Shown here: positions 45,201 to 56,549 of the stretch, piece by piece | How positions within the stretch are numbered: the first letter of the stretch is position 1 | Layout of the letters: the number at the start of each line of letters is the position of its first letter | Source: Incurvaria masculella | Lineage: Eukaryota > Arthropoda > Insecta > Lepidoptera > Incurvariidae | Direction of reading: 5' to 3' | DNA length: 64,000 bases | NCBI GenBank assembly: GCA_946894095.1 | Contig: OX335655.1 | Span: forward strand, 5,208,001-5,272,000 | Translations under genes and position numbers: made by a program | Notes under the pieces: model-generated | What the model saw: only the letters and a program-made list of their open reading frames with translations | Told to the model about the DNA's origin: nothing | Databases searched by the model: none

Positions 45201-48200
45201 AAAGTGCTATAGGGAGAACCGCGGCCTCCGACGCACTTTTTATAGGCACGCTCCCGCCGCCCCGGCCGGCCGGTACCGCCGCAAACGCTACGTCCCGCAA
45301 TTTTTAAATCTGTAGTATCTTCGAAAATATTAATTTAAATCATATTATGCTGTAAAGGGCTATATAGATATATATTAAATCAACAATGTATTTAAGGTAT
45401 TTAATTGGATAAGGATTAATGCTGTATTGGTTAAAATCGCTTCGAAAATTAGCAATTATTTGTCGTAAAAAGTTAATGACAAAAAAATGTTATTGTGGGA
45501 TATCCATAAGAGATAGACATATACCATCGCGGAGTCTTCTGTAGACCTTTTTAATGTGTACAATACTTAGTACATTATTTTGATAAATCTCGTAGGGTTC
45601 AGCCTGCGTTTACAATGTAAGCGGAAAAAAATTATTTTTTTACGACATCACATTGGAAACCTCAAAATTAACAGTATTTCTTCACCATTTAATGGATGTT
45701 ATGATACATATAAACCTTTCTCTCCAATCACTCTATCTATTAAAAAAAACCGCATTAAAATCCGTTGCGTCGTTTCAAATATTTAAGCATACATAAATAT
45801 TAAGGGACAGAGAAGGCGACTTTGTTTTATACTATGTAGTGATTTATTTTATTTAGCATTACTATGGTAAGAACAATTTAACCCCTACCACCGGCAAGAT
45901 ACCTTGGATTTTACGGTGGGGTCTCTAGAACATCGTCGATAAAATGCGAGTGAGACACCTAGACAGCAAATGCCGGCTTGGCCCCCATGTACATGATGCA
46001 GCGCGTGCCGGGCGTCTCGTCGACGACCCCTAGGTTACTTACTCTGTGCCCTGAGTATCCTAGGCCCTCCAACTACGTAAATATGTATGGTTTATTTCTG
46101 GGCTTTACCGTCTTTCCCATGGACAATGCTCTTTGAAGCCGCAAAACACAATCCTTCCGTCTCCTGTATACTATCGCGCAATAAGCAGGGAATGCATCCA
46201 TTCACTGCCGACAATCCCAAAATAAGAACCAAACTATCCTGTAGCTAGATCGTTTATCTATAAACTGTGGAATGCACTCTCTGTTGAGATATTTATCCCA
46301 GAGCCGACCGGCCGGCCGGCATGGTTTGGGTAAGTGATAGCCTCATGGGCTCGTCGATTATTAGGTGAAGGCCTGCCGTACGCCATATGCCGCGCTGTTC
46401 ATAAAAATATATGCATAGATATTGTGTGAGATGGATATCCCTGTCTAGCTCATTGGAGATCACGTGAGTTTCTGCCGAGGTTTCTGCTCTGCGGACGATG
46501 CGATAAGTAAATAACGGCAGTAACATCAGTGGTAACATTACCGATAATCTGGCTGACCTTTGGTTCAAGGTTTCGCGGGAATCAATTACTCACTACCGGT
46601 TTAGAGGTTATGGATTTGTCATCATACTGAAACGTATTTAATTAATTTTTTATTTATTTATCCACATCATTAGTTTCTGGCAATTTGTAAACACTTACAA
46701 CAGTATTCAGAGTGGGCGGACTAACTTTAGTACGCGTTTTAAGGTCGGACGTTGTATGGTTAGTCCGGTGCTAATCTCGTACTAAGTTTTGACAGGTCCT
46801 CTCTGAATACGACTAATATTGAATACATTTAAGACTTGAGTAAATAGGTAGGCTATATAAATCACAATAATTTTAATTAATTGTGCAGCATTATTGAAAT
46901 TAAAATTACCAGAATGTCTGAGCTGGCTATAAACATAGGCAAGTAATATGTTAAATAACTCAACCTAAAAATGTTATGTAATTGATTTGTAAGCCTCGTT
47001 GTAAGCCCACAACCAAAGAGGCATTTATTGTAAATGTGTTTACGATAAAACCCGCGAACGCACAGGCGAACACAACATTTATCTTACAGGAAAACATTAC
47101 ATTTAAAATAAGCCAAAGAAAAAAAATATTTTAGGTTACCCATCGACATCTACATTGAAAGCATTGTAACCAAATTTTAAAAGCAACCTGAAACAATGTT
47201 TGGTCGTGACATTCGTCCAATCAATGAGATAATGGTAATGTCGCATCCGTTAAATACAAAAGAAAACAGTTTTTATATAGGAACAAAAATAAACTGTTAA
47301 TAAAAAAAAGCAATAATAAGGGGACTTTAAAATATTCCACTATGAGTTCTTGAGTTAGGGAGGAGCGATCGAAACTCATTCGTACTTATGGCGGCAACAG
47401 CGCAGCGTAGCCACGAGTTAGTGGAAGATACCTGACTGTAGCTAGTTCGCTTACGAATTTGTGACGAGCAACATTGATTTTCTTGCACTAAATAGCGTCC
47501 GGTAAAGTTCTCACGTGTTGTGCGTCGCTGGAACTCGAGAAAATTAATAGCAAGCGAATTCGTAAGCGAACTCACTCGCCGACGCTTCCGGATTATTATT
47601 CAAGATTTCAGTCGAGAAAATCGCTTTGACACCGGTGTAAGCGGCAGGACTCAATCTCCAGGCAACAGAGTATCCCCTACAATGGTCGCCTTTGTTCCCA
47701 AGCCTTATTTATAATACAATTTCATAATACAATTCACATAATACAATTATGTGAATATGCCAGCTGTTCCATCCTCAGGAATTAGGAAGCCGCATTTTAG
47801 GGGTCAGGGTGTTTGGACAAGTCTACAATGGGATCGCCAACTGATAAATAATGAACAGAGTTGGACAGTCTTCGGTGCCGGACGACACCTCGGTTGGAGC
47901 GAATAGTGACTCTTTTCGTTATAACCAAACGATTGGTCATTGGAAAGTCTATAGTTTTGGAAATAATCTCATACCACCGGTGAACCGCTAACCTTTCACC
48001 CGTCGTGTCTTCGTTAATGTAAGGGCTAAACAGGGCGCTACGCCGATTTCTGCCAAAGATGGCCGTGTTCCTGGAGTGTTCGACGCACCAGGTGCTGCGG
48101 GCGGTGAGCCACTCTCACCAGCCAGGGTGTGCAGGGCGCTGTGCCGACTGCCGCCGAAGCGGGTCGTGGTGGGCGGCGGCGGCGCCGTATTTCTGGAGCG

Positions 48201-51129
48201 GCGGCGCGCGGCGCTGCAGCGCTGGCTCGCGCTGACGGCGGCGCACCCGGTGCTCGCGCACGACGCCGACGTGCGCGCGTTCCTCTGCGAGCCGGCGCCG
48301 CGCCTGCAGCGGCCGCACCACGACGAGTTCACGCTCGCCTCCTCCGAGATCACGCAGGAGGTTCGTACATTCTTATAGCTGAACCTTTTATTGGCTCTTA
48401 TGAGCAGTCATAAGCAGTTGTTTTTTCTAATGAATAGAGGTGTACCTGAGAGAGAGTTCGCAATAACCAACCGTCCGAATACATTATTCCAGAACCTTGA
48501 AGGAATCATCGACATAAATATCACTACGTAAGGAAGGACAGACCCTTCCATACAACAAAATTGAAGCAACAAAAGTGGTGTTCTATGCGCTGCTCGCTGT
48601 CGTCACACGTCTGTGCGCCACCTCTAGCTAATAATTCGCCCCAAAAATGCCCAATTGTGTGGTAAAACCGTGCAAGAATTACATTAAAAACGCAAAGAAA
48701 GACGGAATATCGGAATACTGCAACATGCGACAGAATTTTATGAAAGGGCATATCCTTACCTTTTATATATCATATATAGCTACGCGCGAACTTACACTCG
48801 ACGACGAGCAGCCTCACTCGCTGGTTTCGTGCAAATGGAATGATTCTAAATCTTGAAAAAACAAATGTGATGCACTTCGGCCTTCGTGGTGCACACCCTG
48901 AACCTCTTGCTTTAGTCTGCGATGGAGTGTCCATACCACAGGTCTCCTTTGCAAAATTCTTGGGCATCACTATTGACGCGGGCTTAAAACTTGACGAGCA
49001 AATGAACTGTCTGTGCAAAAAATTTTGTCGACCATTCGGATCCCTGGGTGAAATTCCTGCAACTCCATTCTCTAACGCCCATCGCATCAGTGAGCTGATG
49101 GTGTGACTGGTTCCAGGAGTGTGTGACGGAGGAGATGACCAACGCGTTTAGCTCGGAGCAGGAGCAGCTGAGGTCGATCCAGCTCGGCCTTGCGAGGCTC
49201 GCTCAGCTCTTCACACACGGTAAGTTGCTCGGAACACTACAAATCCGTAGAGATGGAAAAAAAAGCGAAGAGCAAGGAAGGAGGACTGTCATTTGGTCGT
49301 TATCGCGGCTCCCCCGTATGAACAAAGTGTGCATATAATCATACTCGGTTGTCGTACAGGGTCCACTTTTCATCGCAGGTCACAATCGGATTTAGAATTC
49401 CCTGGTTTCTATGCCGATTCAGTATTGTTATGCATACTTCGTCGCGTAAGTCTCATTGTTGGTCGCTTAGTCCGTGTGGCACTTATCTTTCCGATTTGAC
49501 GCAAGTGCTTCAATGTTGTTTTGACACTAACACCAAAGCCCGCAGCAAGCTCAGCCTTAGATTGAGTTGGAACCGACTCCACTATCGCCTTTAATTCGTC
49601 GTCGTAGACAATGGTTACCGGTCGACAGCTAGGTTCGTTCTTCAACTCAAAAATCGTGTTTTTTTTATGCAACCTAATGGATGGCTAATACCATTTATGT
49701 TATACCAAGTTATGATATTAGCCCAATACACTACATTCCCGAAGGAATTAGGTGCCATGCCTGGACCTTCCCTTTATGACCACGGATACATTAAACTGGA
49801 TGGAAAACACGGACAATTTTTCATTGCCGCTTCGGCCATCTTTTCATCCAATGCGATGGTACCAACCCGGGCGGGCTTAAACCCTACCACCTAGTAGGGG
49901 AAGGGGACCTACAGTTTTACATGGGTTCCGAACCATGGAGCAGCTCGCATTCGTGATGAAATGCACGTATCTAACTCGGAAAAAGGAAGACAGTGGTGCA
50001 AGTCGGAATTGGACCCTGGCCTCTTATCTGGTACGCTAGTCCAGTCCCCGCGCCACAAGGCTACGAGCCGCTCAATTGTTGTTTGCGCAGCAGTTTTTCC
50101 ACGTAGGAACTCATATTCAAAATTTGTACGAATTTTCAGTTTATCCATGGTGCCAAAAATTACTACAGTTTCACAAAAACAATACACTATCTAAAAAGAA
50201 ATGACTAAATTTGACATTAAAATGATATGGCTTTCGAATACAATTTATTTGAATTTAGAATTGCGCGCCGAACCACAGATAATTAAATCTGAAAATGCTG
50301 TTTATAAAATAATATATTATAAACATTTCATAGGTAAAGACATGTTATTTACATGTCAATGGATCAATGCTCAATTGCATGCTTAATTTAAGTTTCGAAT
50401 TAATAAGGGTTCTTGCGCAAGATAGCAATGTATTCTTATTTTACGTTATATCTGTGAAAAAATTTTTTTTGGCTATTAACAATTACATTGTCCATATTGT
50501 GTATTAGTTGTAAATTAGCTGTAAGTTTTCCATCAGATTAATAAATGTGCCATGTATATACATTTATATAATGGTATGTGTTTCACTCTTGTCTATCGGC
50601 CCAACCAGCGGACGAGCGCGCCGCGATCGAGCGCGCGGAGGTGCGGGAGCTGGGCGCGGCGCTGGCGGCGCTGTCCGCGCCCACCGCCGCCGCCTCCGCC
50701 GCGGACAACGCACCCGCCTGGCTGCGCGTGCGCCGCGGCCTCCGCCAAGCCGCCACGTGAGTGCCGTCCTCGCTCGACAACAGCACGTACATAGTCGGCT
50801 TTGGGAGTGCTGCAGTGTGTTTTGGAATTTAACAGTCGTTTTCAGAGAGCCCCTGTCAAAAGTTAGTACGAGATTAGCATTGGACTAACCATATAAAAAC
50901 CGGCTTAGTCCGGCGAAATAATGTTAGTCCTCCCACTCTGAATACACCTGTGAGTTGTTACGAAATGTAACTAAACGTCAGGTCTAATCTCTCTTTTGCC
51001 TGTTCAACTGCTAATCACCTGAAGAGTTTATTACTATGGTAACCTCCCAGATTATTTACGGATTCACTCACTCTTGATGTTCTCGAGTTCCAACGCAATG
51101 TAAGGACACCAATACCAATACAATGTACA

Positions 51130-51199
<70 letters not shown>

Positions 51200-52738
51200 T
51201 GTATACTATATAATGTTATTTCTTCGAATAAATAAAATAAAATATATAGTATATGTATGTTATACCAAGTCAGTCGGTCACCACTCCCGTCCTTCTTACT
51301 CGACGACACGGACTGACAGTACGTCAGTCCTTGCCGGATGGTCAGGGTGTGTGCGGCGCAGGGTGGCGGGCCGCGCGAGCGACGAGGAGCCGCCGCCGCC
51401 GGAGACGGAGGCGGAGCGGCGGCTGCGGCTGGCGCTGGACGCGGCGGGCGCGCACCGCGACCTGTGCGCGCGCCTCACACGCGGCCTGCACGCCGAGCGC
51501 GCGCGAGCCGCCACCAAGTGAGTGATCGACAGCGCAGGGATGGAATAGACAACGTCGGCTCTTTACTCGTTGGGAGTAGATCGCGAGCATACGGCTGAAA
51601 TCCTCGAAACAATCGATTTGTCACAGCAAGGGGGGCTAATATTGAAATTTACAATCACCGGTGTGTCTCAAACATTCTTACTTATGGAATGACGGCTACT
51701 CACGTTCAACCTTTTCGCACGAGTCACCTCGGTCCCATTTAGTTTACAGTTCAGGGCGTCTTTTCATGAAATTCTCACCTGTGACTGTGAATCACCGGTG
51801 AGTGACAGATTGCCCAGCAGTGTGTCACACAACTTTTGTACTCATAAAATCTGACAGCCACGAAGAAAGTTCTGTGTCTCACCGGTTATTCACAGGTGTG
51901 AATCTCATGAGTAGACCCGCTAAGTGCGGCTCGTAGCCTAGTGGCGCGGGGACTCGCCTAGCGTACCAGAGGCCTGGGTTCAATTCCGACATGTACCACT
52001 GTCTTTCTCTTTCCAAGTTTGATAAGTGCATTTAGTAGCGAATGCGAGCTGCTCCAATGGTTCGAAATCCATGTAAAACTGTAGGTCCCCTTCCCCTACT
52101 AGGTGGTAGGGTTTAAGTCCACCCGGGTGTACCAACCCGCATTGGATGAAAACATGGTCGAAGCGGCAATGAAAAATTGTCCATGTTTTCCATCCAGTTC
52201 AATGTAGCTGTGCTCATAAAGGGAAGGTCCTGGCATGGCACCTAATTCCTTTGGGAATGTGTTGTATTGGGCTAATATCATAACGGTAGTTGTGTGGTAG
52301 GTATTAGCCATCCATTTCAGGTCAAATAAAAAAAAATAGCCCTTGGTAGACTCGCTAAATAGCCCCCGCACCTTCATCTGTGAATTGAATACAGTTTCTC
52401 TTCATGACTATGGGAGCTTAAAGATCATGTTATTTCCTGGAGGTAAGGGCACCACGTAGATGTCAATATTGGAGATGTGAAGCGATTTGTGTGTCGGTGG
52501 CAGAGCGACGTCGCTGTCGCAGGCGGGCGCGGCGTCCGTGCTGCGCGCGCGGCACCGGTACGCGCTGCGCTGCGCCGCGCAGGAGGCTCGCGCGGCGCGC
52601 GCCTACGCGCTCGCCGCGCTCGAGTCGCTGCCGGAGCTGATGCAGGAGCGGGCGCTCGCGCACGCGCGCGCCGCCGCGCTCTGGGCCGAGCTGCGCAAGG
52701 CGCTGCAGCGCGACCAACCCGCCGGGAGGATACTATGA
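42258..52738 (+). CDS. Snx8: Sorting nexin 8 (PX-BAR endosomal sorting protein)
   Basis: Seven exons join in phase: 42258-42401, 43288-43409, 48135-48360, 49117-49219, 50609-50756, 51362-51517 and 52504-52738, giving 377 residues. The PX domain begins near residue 36 (SVELVPERKGLILKHSEY) and includes the phosphoinositide-binding RRYSDF near residue 70 and RLPPKR after the exon 2/3 junction. The rest (about 130-377) is alpha-helical and alanine/arginine-rich, corresponding to the SNX8 BAR region. SNX8 (yeast Mvp1) acts on early endosomes in endosome-to-Golgi retrieval. It is shorter than the human protein (465), mainly at the N-terminus. The ATG was chosen because the frame upstream runs into a SINE fragment at about 42158-42197. 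Exons 3-7 are extremely GC-rich inside AT-rich introns. Two AGs nine bases apart are possible acceptors for exon 3. The introns hold LINE, mariner, SINE and MITE copies. Confidence 0.88.
42430..42890 (-). mobile_element. SINE, tRNA-like head, interrupted by an 80-base insertion
   Basis: Reverse-oriented copy in Snx8 intron 1. Positions 42618-42697 are an insert ending in AAAGAAA. It is flanked by GATGGTACCAAC and GATGGCACCAAC, which look like a target site duplication of a tiny 5'-truncated LINE. Confidence 0.7.
43410..44257. other. Snx8 intron 2, first part
   Basis: No gene or recognised repeat. The whole intron reaches 48134. Confidence 0.4.
44258..44412. mobile_element. AAGGGCCTTT element
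   Basis: TTCACCAAGTGCTGATTTA at the left and CTAATCAGCAGTAGGTGAAA at the right with AAGGGCCTTT inside; related to 59965-60470. Confidence 0.65.
44597..44832. mobile_element. GGCCTATTC MITE
   Basis: TGGCCTATTCCTAGAATTCC inverted as GGAATTCCAAAAATAGGTC. Inner parts (ATCGGTTTTATAGCG, AAATCAGTTTTATTG) are also mirrored. Confidence 0.7.
44998..45835. repeat. Interspersed repeat of ~840 bases
   Basis: It starts with CAGCCCGTCCCGGCTTTGCA and ends with GACTTTGTTTTATACTATG. These phrases are typical of a widespread lepidopteran repeat. There is no open frame. Confidence 0.5.
45836..46700. other. Snx8 intron 2, unassigned stretch
   Basis: A minus-strand open frame at 46293-46568 has no recognisable domain. 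No gene is claimed. Confidence 0.35.
46701..46814. mobile_element. CAGTCGTATTCAGAG MITE
   Basis: CAGTATTCAGAGTGGGCGGA ... TCCTCTCTGAATACGACT, a good full copy in Snx8 intron 2. Confidence 0.8.
46815..48134. other. Snx8 intron 2, right part
   Basis: Repeat-like DNA. AAACTCATTCGTACTTATGG and CAGCGCAGCGTAGCC at 47374-47412 match, in inverse, a block at about 22840-22880. Confidence 0.4.
48647..48760 (+). pseudogene. Possible THAP-type zinc finger remnant
   Basis: MPNCVVKPCKNYIKNAKKDG resembles the start of a THAP domain (Met, then a C-x-C-type pair), found in P-element-like transposases. Only the first part is seen. Confidence 0.3.
48840..49106 (+). pseudogene. LINE reverse transcriptase fragment
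   Basis: The frame reads LNLEKTNVMHFGLRG and FAKFLGITIDAGLKLDEQM, the palm/thumb junction of a LINE RT. It ends about ten bases before the Snx8 exon at 49117. Confidence 0.75.
49280..49665 (-). pseudogene. mariner transposase remnant
   Basis: On the minus strand, YDDELKAIVESVPTQSKAEL and FGVSVKTTLKHLRQIGKI match the paired-like helix-turn-helix of mariner transposases. Further on, in shifted frames, VPHGLSDQQ and an ...TCDEKW-like catalytic phrase can be read. Frameshifts and a large internal deletion make it non-functional. In a Snx8 intron. Confidence 0.75.
49666..50076 (-). mobile_element. SINE with tRNA-like head, full length
   Basis: Reverse copy: the T-run at 49660-49666 is the tail, and the head ends near GGCTACGAGCCGCTC (50060-50075). 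It abuts the mariner remnant. Confidence 0.8.
50832..50952. mobile_element. CAGTCGTATTCAGAG MITE
   Basis: CAGTCGTTTTCAGAGAGCCC ... CCTCCCACTCTGAATACACC. In a Snx8 intron. Confidence 0.75.
51130..51197. repeat. (TA)n microsatellite
   Basis: About 33 uninterrupted TA units, flanked by ACAG and its inverse CTGT-like bases. Confidence 0.95.
51700..51925. repeat. Small foldback with ACCGGTGA motifs
   Basis: TCATGAAATTCTCACCTGTG ... TCACAGGTGTGAATCTCATGA-type arms are inverted. It lies directly before a SINE. Related phrases occur at 36575-36630. Confidence 0.55.
51926..52337 (+). mobile_element. SINE with tRNA-like head, full length
   Basis: A box TAGCCTAGTGG, B box GGTTCAATTCC, shared body, A-rich tail. 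In the last Snx8 intron. Confidence 0.85.
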
Positions 52739-53029
52739 TTAAACGATTACCTAGCTAAAGCCGCTGTTTTATTTGATGGGAAACATGACTCCTCCACCCC
52801 TGTATTCGCCCTTGTCAACAACGTAGTCGTCGTAGGTTCGTCCCATAGATAGACCTAGCATAGCGCGCTGTGCTCGCAAGACGAACAAAGTGTAGGCGTG
52901 AGACGTCAACTCATCGTACCACTACCGCTAGTTAGAGAGAGATGGAATACATCTGCCCGATGAGACACTGCTCAAATTGTATCCAGAGACTATTAGTTAT
53001 TCTGTGTCCAGAGCCCCTAGTCCCAGTTG

Positions 53030-53309
53030 TCACCTAAATTAAAATTTTAGTAGAAAATTTAGTTTAAGCCAAACCGATCGATTCAAATGTATGGAGGCGA
53101 ACTAACGTTTGCGAGTCCGATTTTGATCTGACGGCTTATTCACCATCGCGTTGCCGTTTACGCCGACTTCGCGTTTTCATACAAATCGGAAGTCCGAGTT
53201 TGACTATGACAGCTTGAAGTAGTAAAACCACAGAATATCTAGTAAAATCTTGCATGGAGTTTGACGTTTTAACGGAACTTGAAAGTTCAGTAGACGCCAA
53301 TTTAGGTGA
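53030..53309. mobile_element. TCACCTAAATTGGC MITE, second copy
   Basis: Ends TCACCTAAATT and GCCAATTTAGGTGA. The interior matches 29713-30018 (GAAGTCCGAGTTTGACTATG, TGGAGTTTGACGTTTTAACG). Confidence 0.8.
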
Positions 53310-53529
53310 GATATCGGGCCGACCACTCTGTACATAGGAGCATAGATGTTACTGTAAATATACTTTTTCCTACTAAGCAGGTCCTACGTCGCTTATTCCA
53401 AGAAATGTGATATGTTTGAATGTTCAATCTTTGCAGTCAATGTCCGCAACGCAGATGAAGCGTTAAATAAATGTATGTAGGTATAATCTTAAACACTGTG
53501 TTAGTAGGAGGCATTCATTACGGGAGGAG

Positions 53530-53815
53530 GGACTGTAGGAGCATTCCAAATTTTGGGTATGCAGCCGGTGGAAAAATTGGTAGACGCAATACGCGCGAAT
53601 GGTATGTTTTGCTGGTTCGGGTAGGAGAATTCTAAATTTTGGTTATGCAGCCGGTGGCAAAATTGGTAGACGCAATACCCGCTAATGGTATGTTTTGCTG
53701 GTTCGGGTCCAGCCTTGCAGTATATTTGTAAAGTCGTTATTTTTACTGAGTTCTTTCTTCAATTAATGTGTCCTTGCTTCACGGTCGATTATACATACAT
53801 ACATACATATCACAT
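53530..53815 (+). mobile_element. tRNA-Leu-like SINE preceded by a partial tandem copy
   Basis: The head (GGTGGCAAAATTGGTAGACGC, GGTTCGGGTCC) is complete at 53640-53710, followed by a body and TACA-repeat tail. An extra head-only unit lies at 53550-53625. Confidence 0.75.
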
Positions 53816-54195
53816 TCCTTAGATATTACTGTGTAATTTCCGCACATAGATAATACCATAGATATTTTATCTGTAGTTAATACCGATTTGCACTGCGGAC
53901 AACACGTTTTGCAATTTACTCAAATGAATGCGAAAATTCTCGCGCTGAAATTGCTTTGTAATAGAGTTGTTCCTGCGCGGACGTAGCTAATAGCCGTAAC
54001 GTCAACAAGAATGTCTGTTTATATACATCATACTAATATTATGGTGATGTCCTGTGTTTATGTTTAAACAAATAGATCAAATAGACAAGGATAATTGAAA
54101 AAAAAAAAACATATAAATAGTAATAAGAGTTTTGGATGATATTGGTTTATTGCGCTTTTTAGACTGTATGATGCGTCCTCCACAAAAATACCTTA

Positions 54196-54341
54196 AAAAC
54201 CGGCCAAGTGCGAGTCGGACTCACACGCGTAGGGTTCCGTACCATCGTACAAGATTTAACAAAATAAACACCGATGGACGGACGGACAGCGGAGGCTTTG
54301 TTATAGGGTTCCGTTGGCACCCTTTGGGTACGGAACCCTAA
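54196..54341. mobile_element. GGGTTCCGTACC element, short copy
   Basis: AAAACCGGCCAAGTGCGAGT ... GGGTACGGAACCCTAAAA with a large internal deletion. Confidence 0.75.
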
Positions 54342-54537
54342 AAAGTTATTTGTCGCAACTATTTTTACTAAAAATACAAACGCACGCATATTATAGAATA
54401 TGTATGCAAAATCAATTGTGTGAAATTTTGTACTGTGTGGGTTCCGGCATGTAAAAATAATAAATCGGGCCCCACTGTATGTGCAAGTCGTATTATTCAT
54501 CCTAATAAAGAGTCGACTGATTCGAGGTTAAACTGTA

Positions 54538-54763
54538 ACACCCGTATTCAGCGTGAGTCGACTAATTTTAATGCGCCAGACTAAACCGGTTTTTGTGTGA
54601 TTAATCCTGTGCTTAGCTAATCCTGTGCTAAGTTTTGACAGGTTCACTCTTTATACGACTGTAAACTTAGTACGAGATTACCACCGGACTAACCATACAA
54701 AAACCGGTCTAGTCCGGCAATAATCCGCGCACTAAAGTTACCACTCTGAATGCAACAGTAAAG
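54538..54763. mobile_element. Two abutting CAGTCGTATTCAGAG MITEs
   Basis: The first ends TTATACGACTGTAAAC near 54663; the second runs AGTACGAGATTACCACC to CCACTCTGAATGCAACAG. Confidence 0.7.
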
Positions 54764-54846
54764 TCTCCTTCTTTACTTACTAGGTAGTAGGAGGTGGGTA
54801 CAATTGCGAAATACATTTGAAACACGCGAGTGCATCGCTTGCTTTT

Positions 54847-55167
54847 TAGGGTTCCGTACTCAAAGCCTCCGCTGTCTGTCTGTCCGTCCGTTCATCCGTC
54901 CGTCCGTCCGTCCGTCCATCTGTCCGTCCGTCCGTCCATCCGTCCGTCTGTCCGTCACAGGGCTGTATCTCGTCAACCGTAATAGAGCTGAAATTTTCAC
55001 GGAGTGTGCATTTATTTTGCCGCTATAACAAAAAATAGGTAAAATAAAAAAAAAAATAACAATTATATGGAGGCCCCATACAAAAAACGTGATTTTTTTG
55101 TGTTAAATCTTGTACGATGATACGGAGCCCTTCGTGTGCGAGTCGGACTCTCACTTGGCCGGTTTTC
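54847..55167. mobile_element. GGGTTCCGTACC element
   Basis: The GTCC tetranucleotide is expanded here over about 60 bases (54885-54945). Right end CTCACTTGGCCGGTTTT. Confidence 0.8.
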
Positions 55168-55784
55168 ACGGTTATTACAGAAAGAAAACTGTAAAAAAGA
55201 TCGCGCTGAATGCAAGGCAACCAGATTTTCATTCAGGGTCGTTTGTATAAAACCTCTATCTATGTCACAATCAAAAACTATTACTCTATCTGCTAGATAT
55301 CAACACTCGTCAGAAAGTGACATATACAATCAAGATTGATTCTTCGTATTGGATAAGCATTACTCTTGTCGAGATAACGAAAAGTTTTTCAAACATAATT
55401 TTCTGTAGAAAGCGCGATTTACACGAAACTAAAGCGTGGAGTGCACAATCTTTGGTTAGTGATAATTTTAAAATTAAAATATACGCGTCATTAATTTTGC
55501 CAGAAGAAGAAAGAAGAGAGACCTATAACAATTGTATATTAATAATAACACCAGATTGTGCGTTTCAAATTGATTTTCGTTTCACACTCCATAAACAATA
55601 TTGATGGGTTTCCTCGACAAATAACAAAATTGGCGGGACACGAAACATGCAAGGATACTTAAGTCCTAACTGTAGCTTGTTTGGATTTAGTAAGCGCACA
55701 GGAGCTTTTCCAACTCTATGGCCTAGCAACTTTATGGTGGCGCACAGAGTCAGAATGAGGCGCCGAAGCTGAAGGGAAATTAAA

Positions 55785-56069
55785 AAAACCGGCCAAGTGC
55801 GAGTCGGACTCGCATATGAATGGTTCCGTACCATCGTACAAGATTCAACACAAAAATATCACGTTTCATCAATTTTAACTATTTGTTGTTATAGCGGCAA
55901 AATAAATACACACTCTATGGAAAATTCAGCTGTCTACCTATTACGGTGCATGAGATACTGCCCTGTGACGGATGGACGGACGGGCGGACGGACGGGCGGA
56001 AGGACGGAGGGACAGCGGATGCTTAGTAATAGGGTTCTGTTGGCACCCTTTGGGAACGGAACCCTAACA
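55785..56069. mobile_element. GGGTTCCGTACC element
   Basis: AAAAAACCGGCCAAGTGCGAG left, GGACGGACGGGCGGACGGAC middle, GGGAACGGAACCCTAA right. It lies 480 bases upstream of the first GH32 ATG. Confidence 0.8.
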
Positions 56070-56094
56070 AACTAATTGGATATTATTATAAATT

Positions 56095-56338
56095 ACTAGC
56101 TGATGTACCCAGCTCCGCTCGGGTCACTGCCGTTTCGAAGCGATGTCGGGCTTGACCAAACTGTTATATTAGTTGCCCATACAAACTTTCATCCCCTTTG
56201 AGTTTAATTTTCGCCACAAACGGTAAACTATGTCCCTCAAGGTCCCGACTCTCTCTATAGCAAATTTCATCGAAATTGTTTCAGCGGTTTAGGCGTGAAA
56301 ACGTAACAGACAGCTTTCGCAGTTCGTATAGATAGATG
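56095..56338 (+). repeat. LINE 3'-tail-like interspersed repeat
   Basis: CTAGCTGATGTACCCAGCTC, CAAATTTCATCGAAATTGTT and GGTTTAGGCGTGAAAACGTA are phrases of a very common lepidopteran repeat tail. Confidence 0.55.
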
Positions 56339-56549
56339 ACAATAATAGATGAGTAAGTTCTATAAAATTCCAATATTGTCACGAAACCCTGCCAGGCAGA
56401 CGACGTCGAGTAATAGCGGGAGGTAGTTATACATAGGTGTGAAATGTTACTCATATCTAAACACCAGTCAGATTTTATCTCCCCGCTTATTTCACTGCCA
56501 CCGAAGGATTGTTCGCGAGAACCGATTACGACTCCCCGACAGTGTCACT

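Noticed and set aside
51926..51990. tRNA gene
   Set aside because: A and B boxes are present but no convincing cloverleaf, and the same head occurs in several SINE copies.
56439..56549. N-terminal extension of the first GH32 protein from an upstream ATG
   Set aside because: It would bury the signal peptide; the downstream ATG at 56550 gives a secreted protein of the same length as the paralogue.
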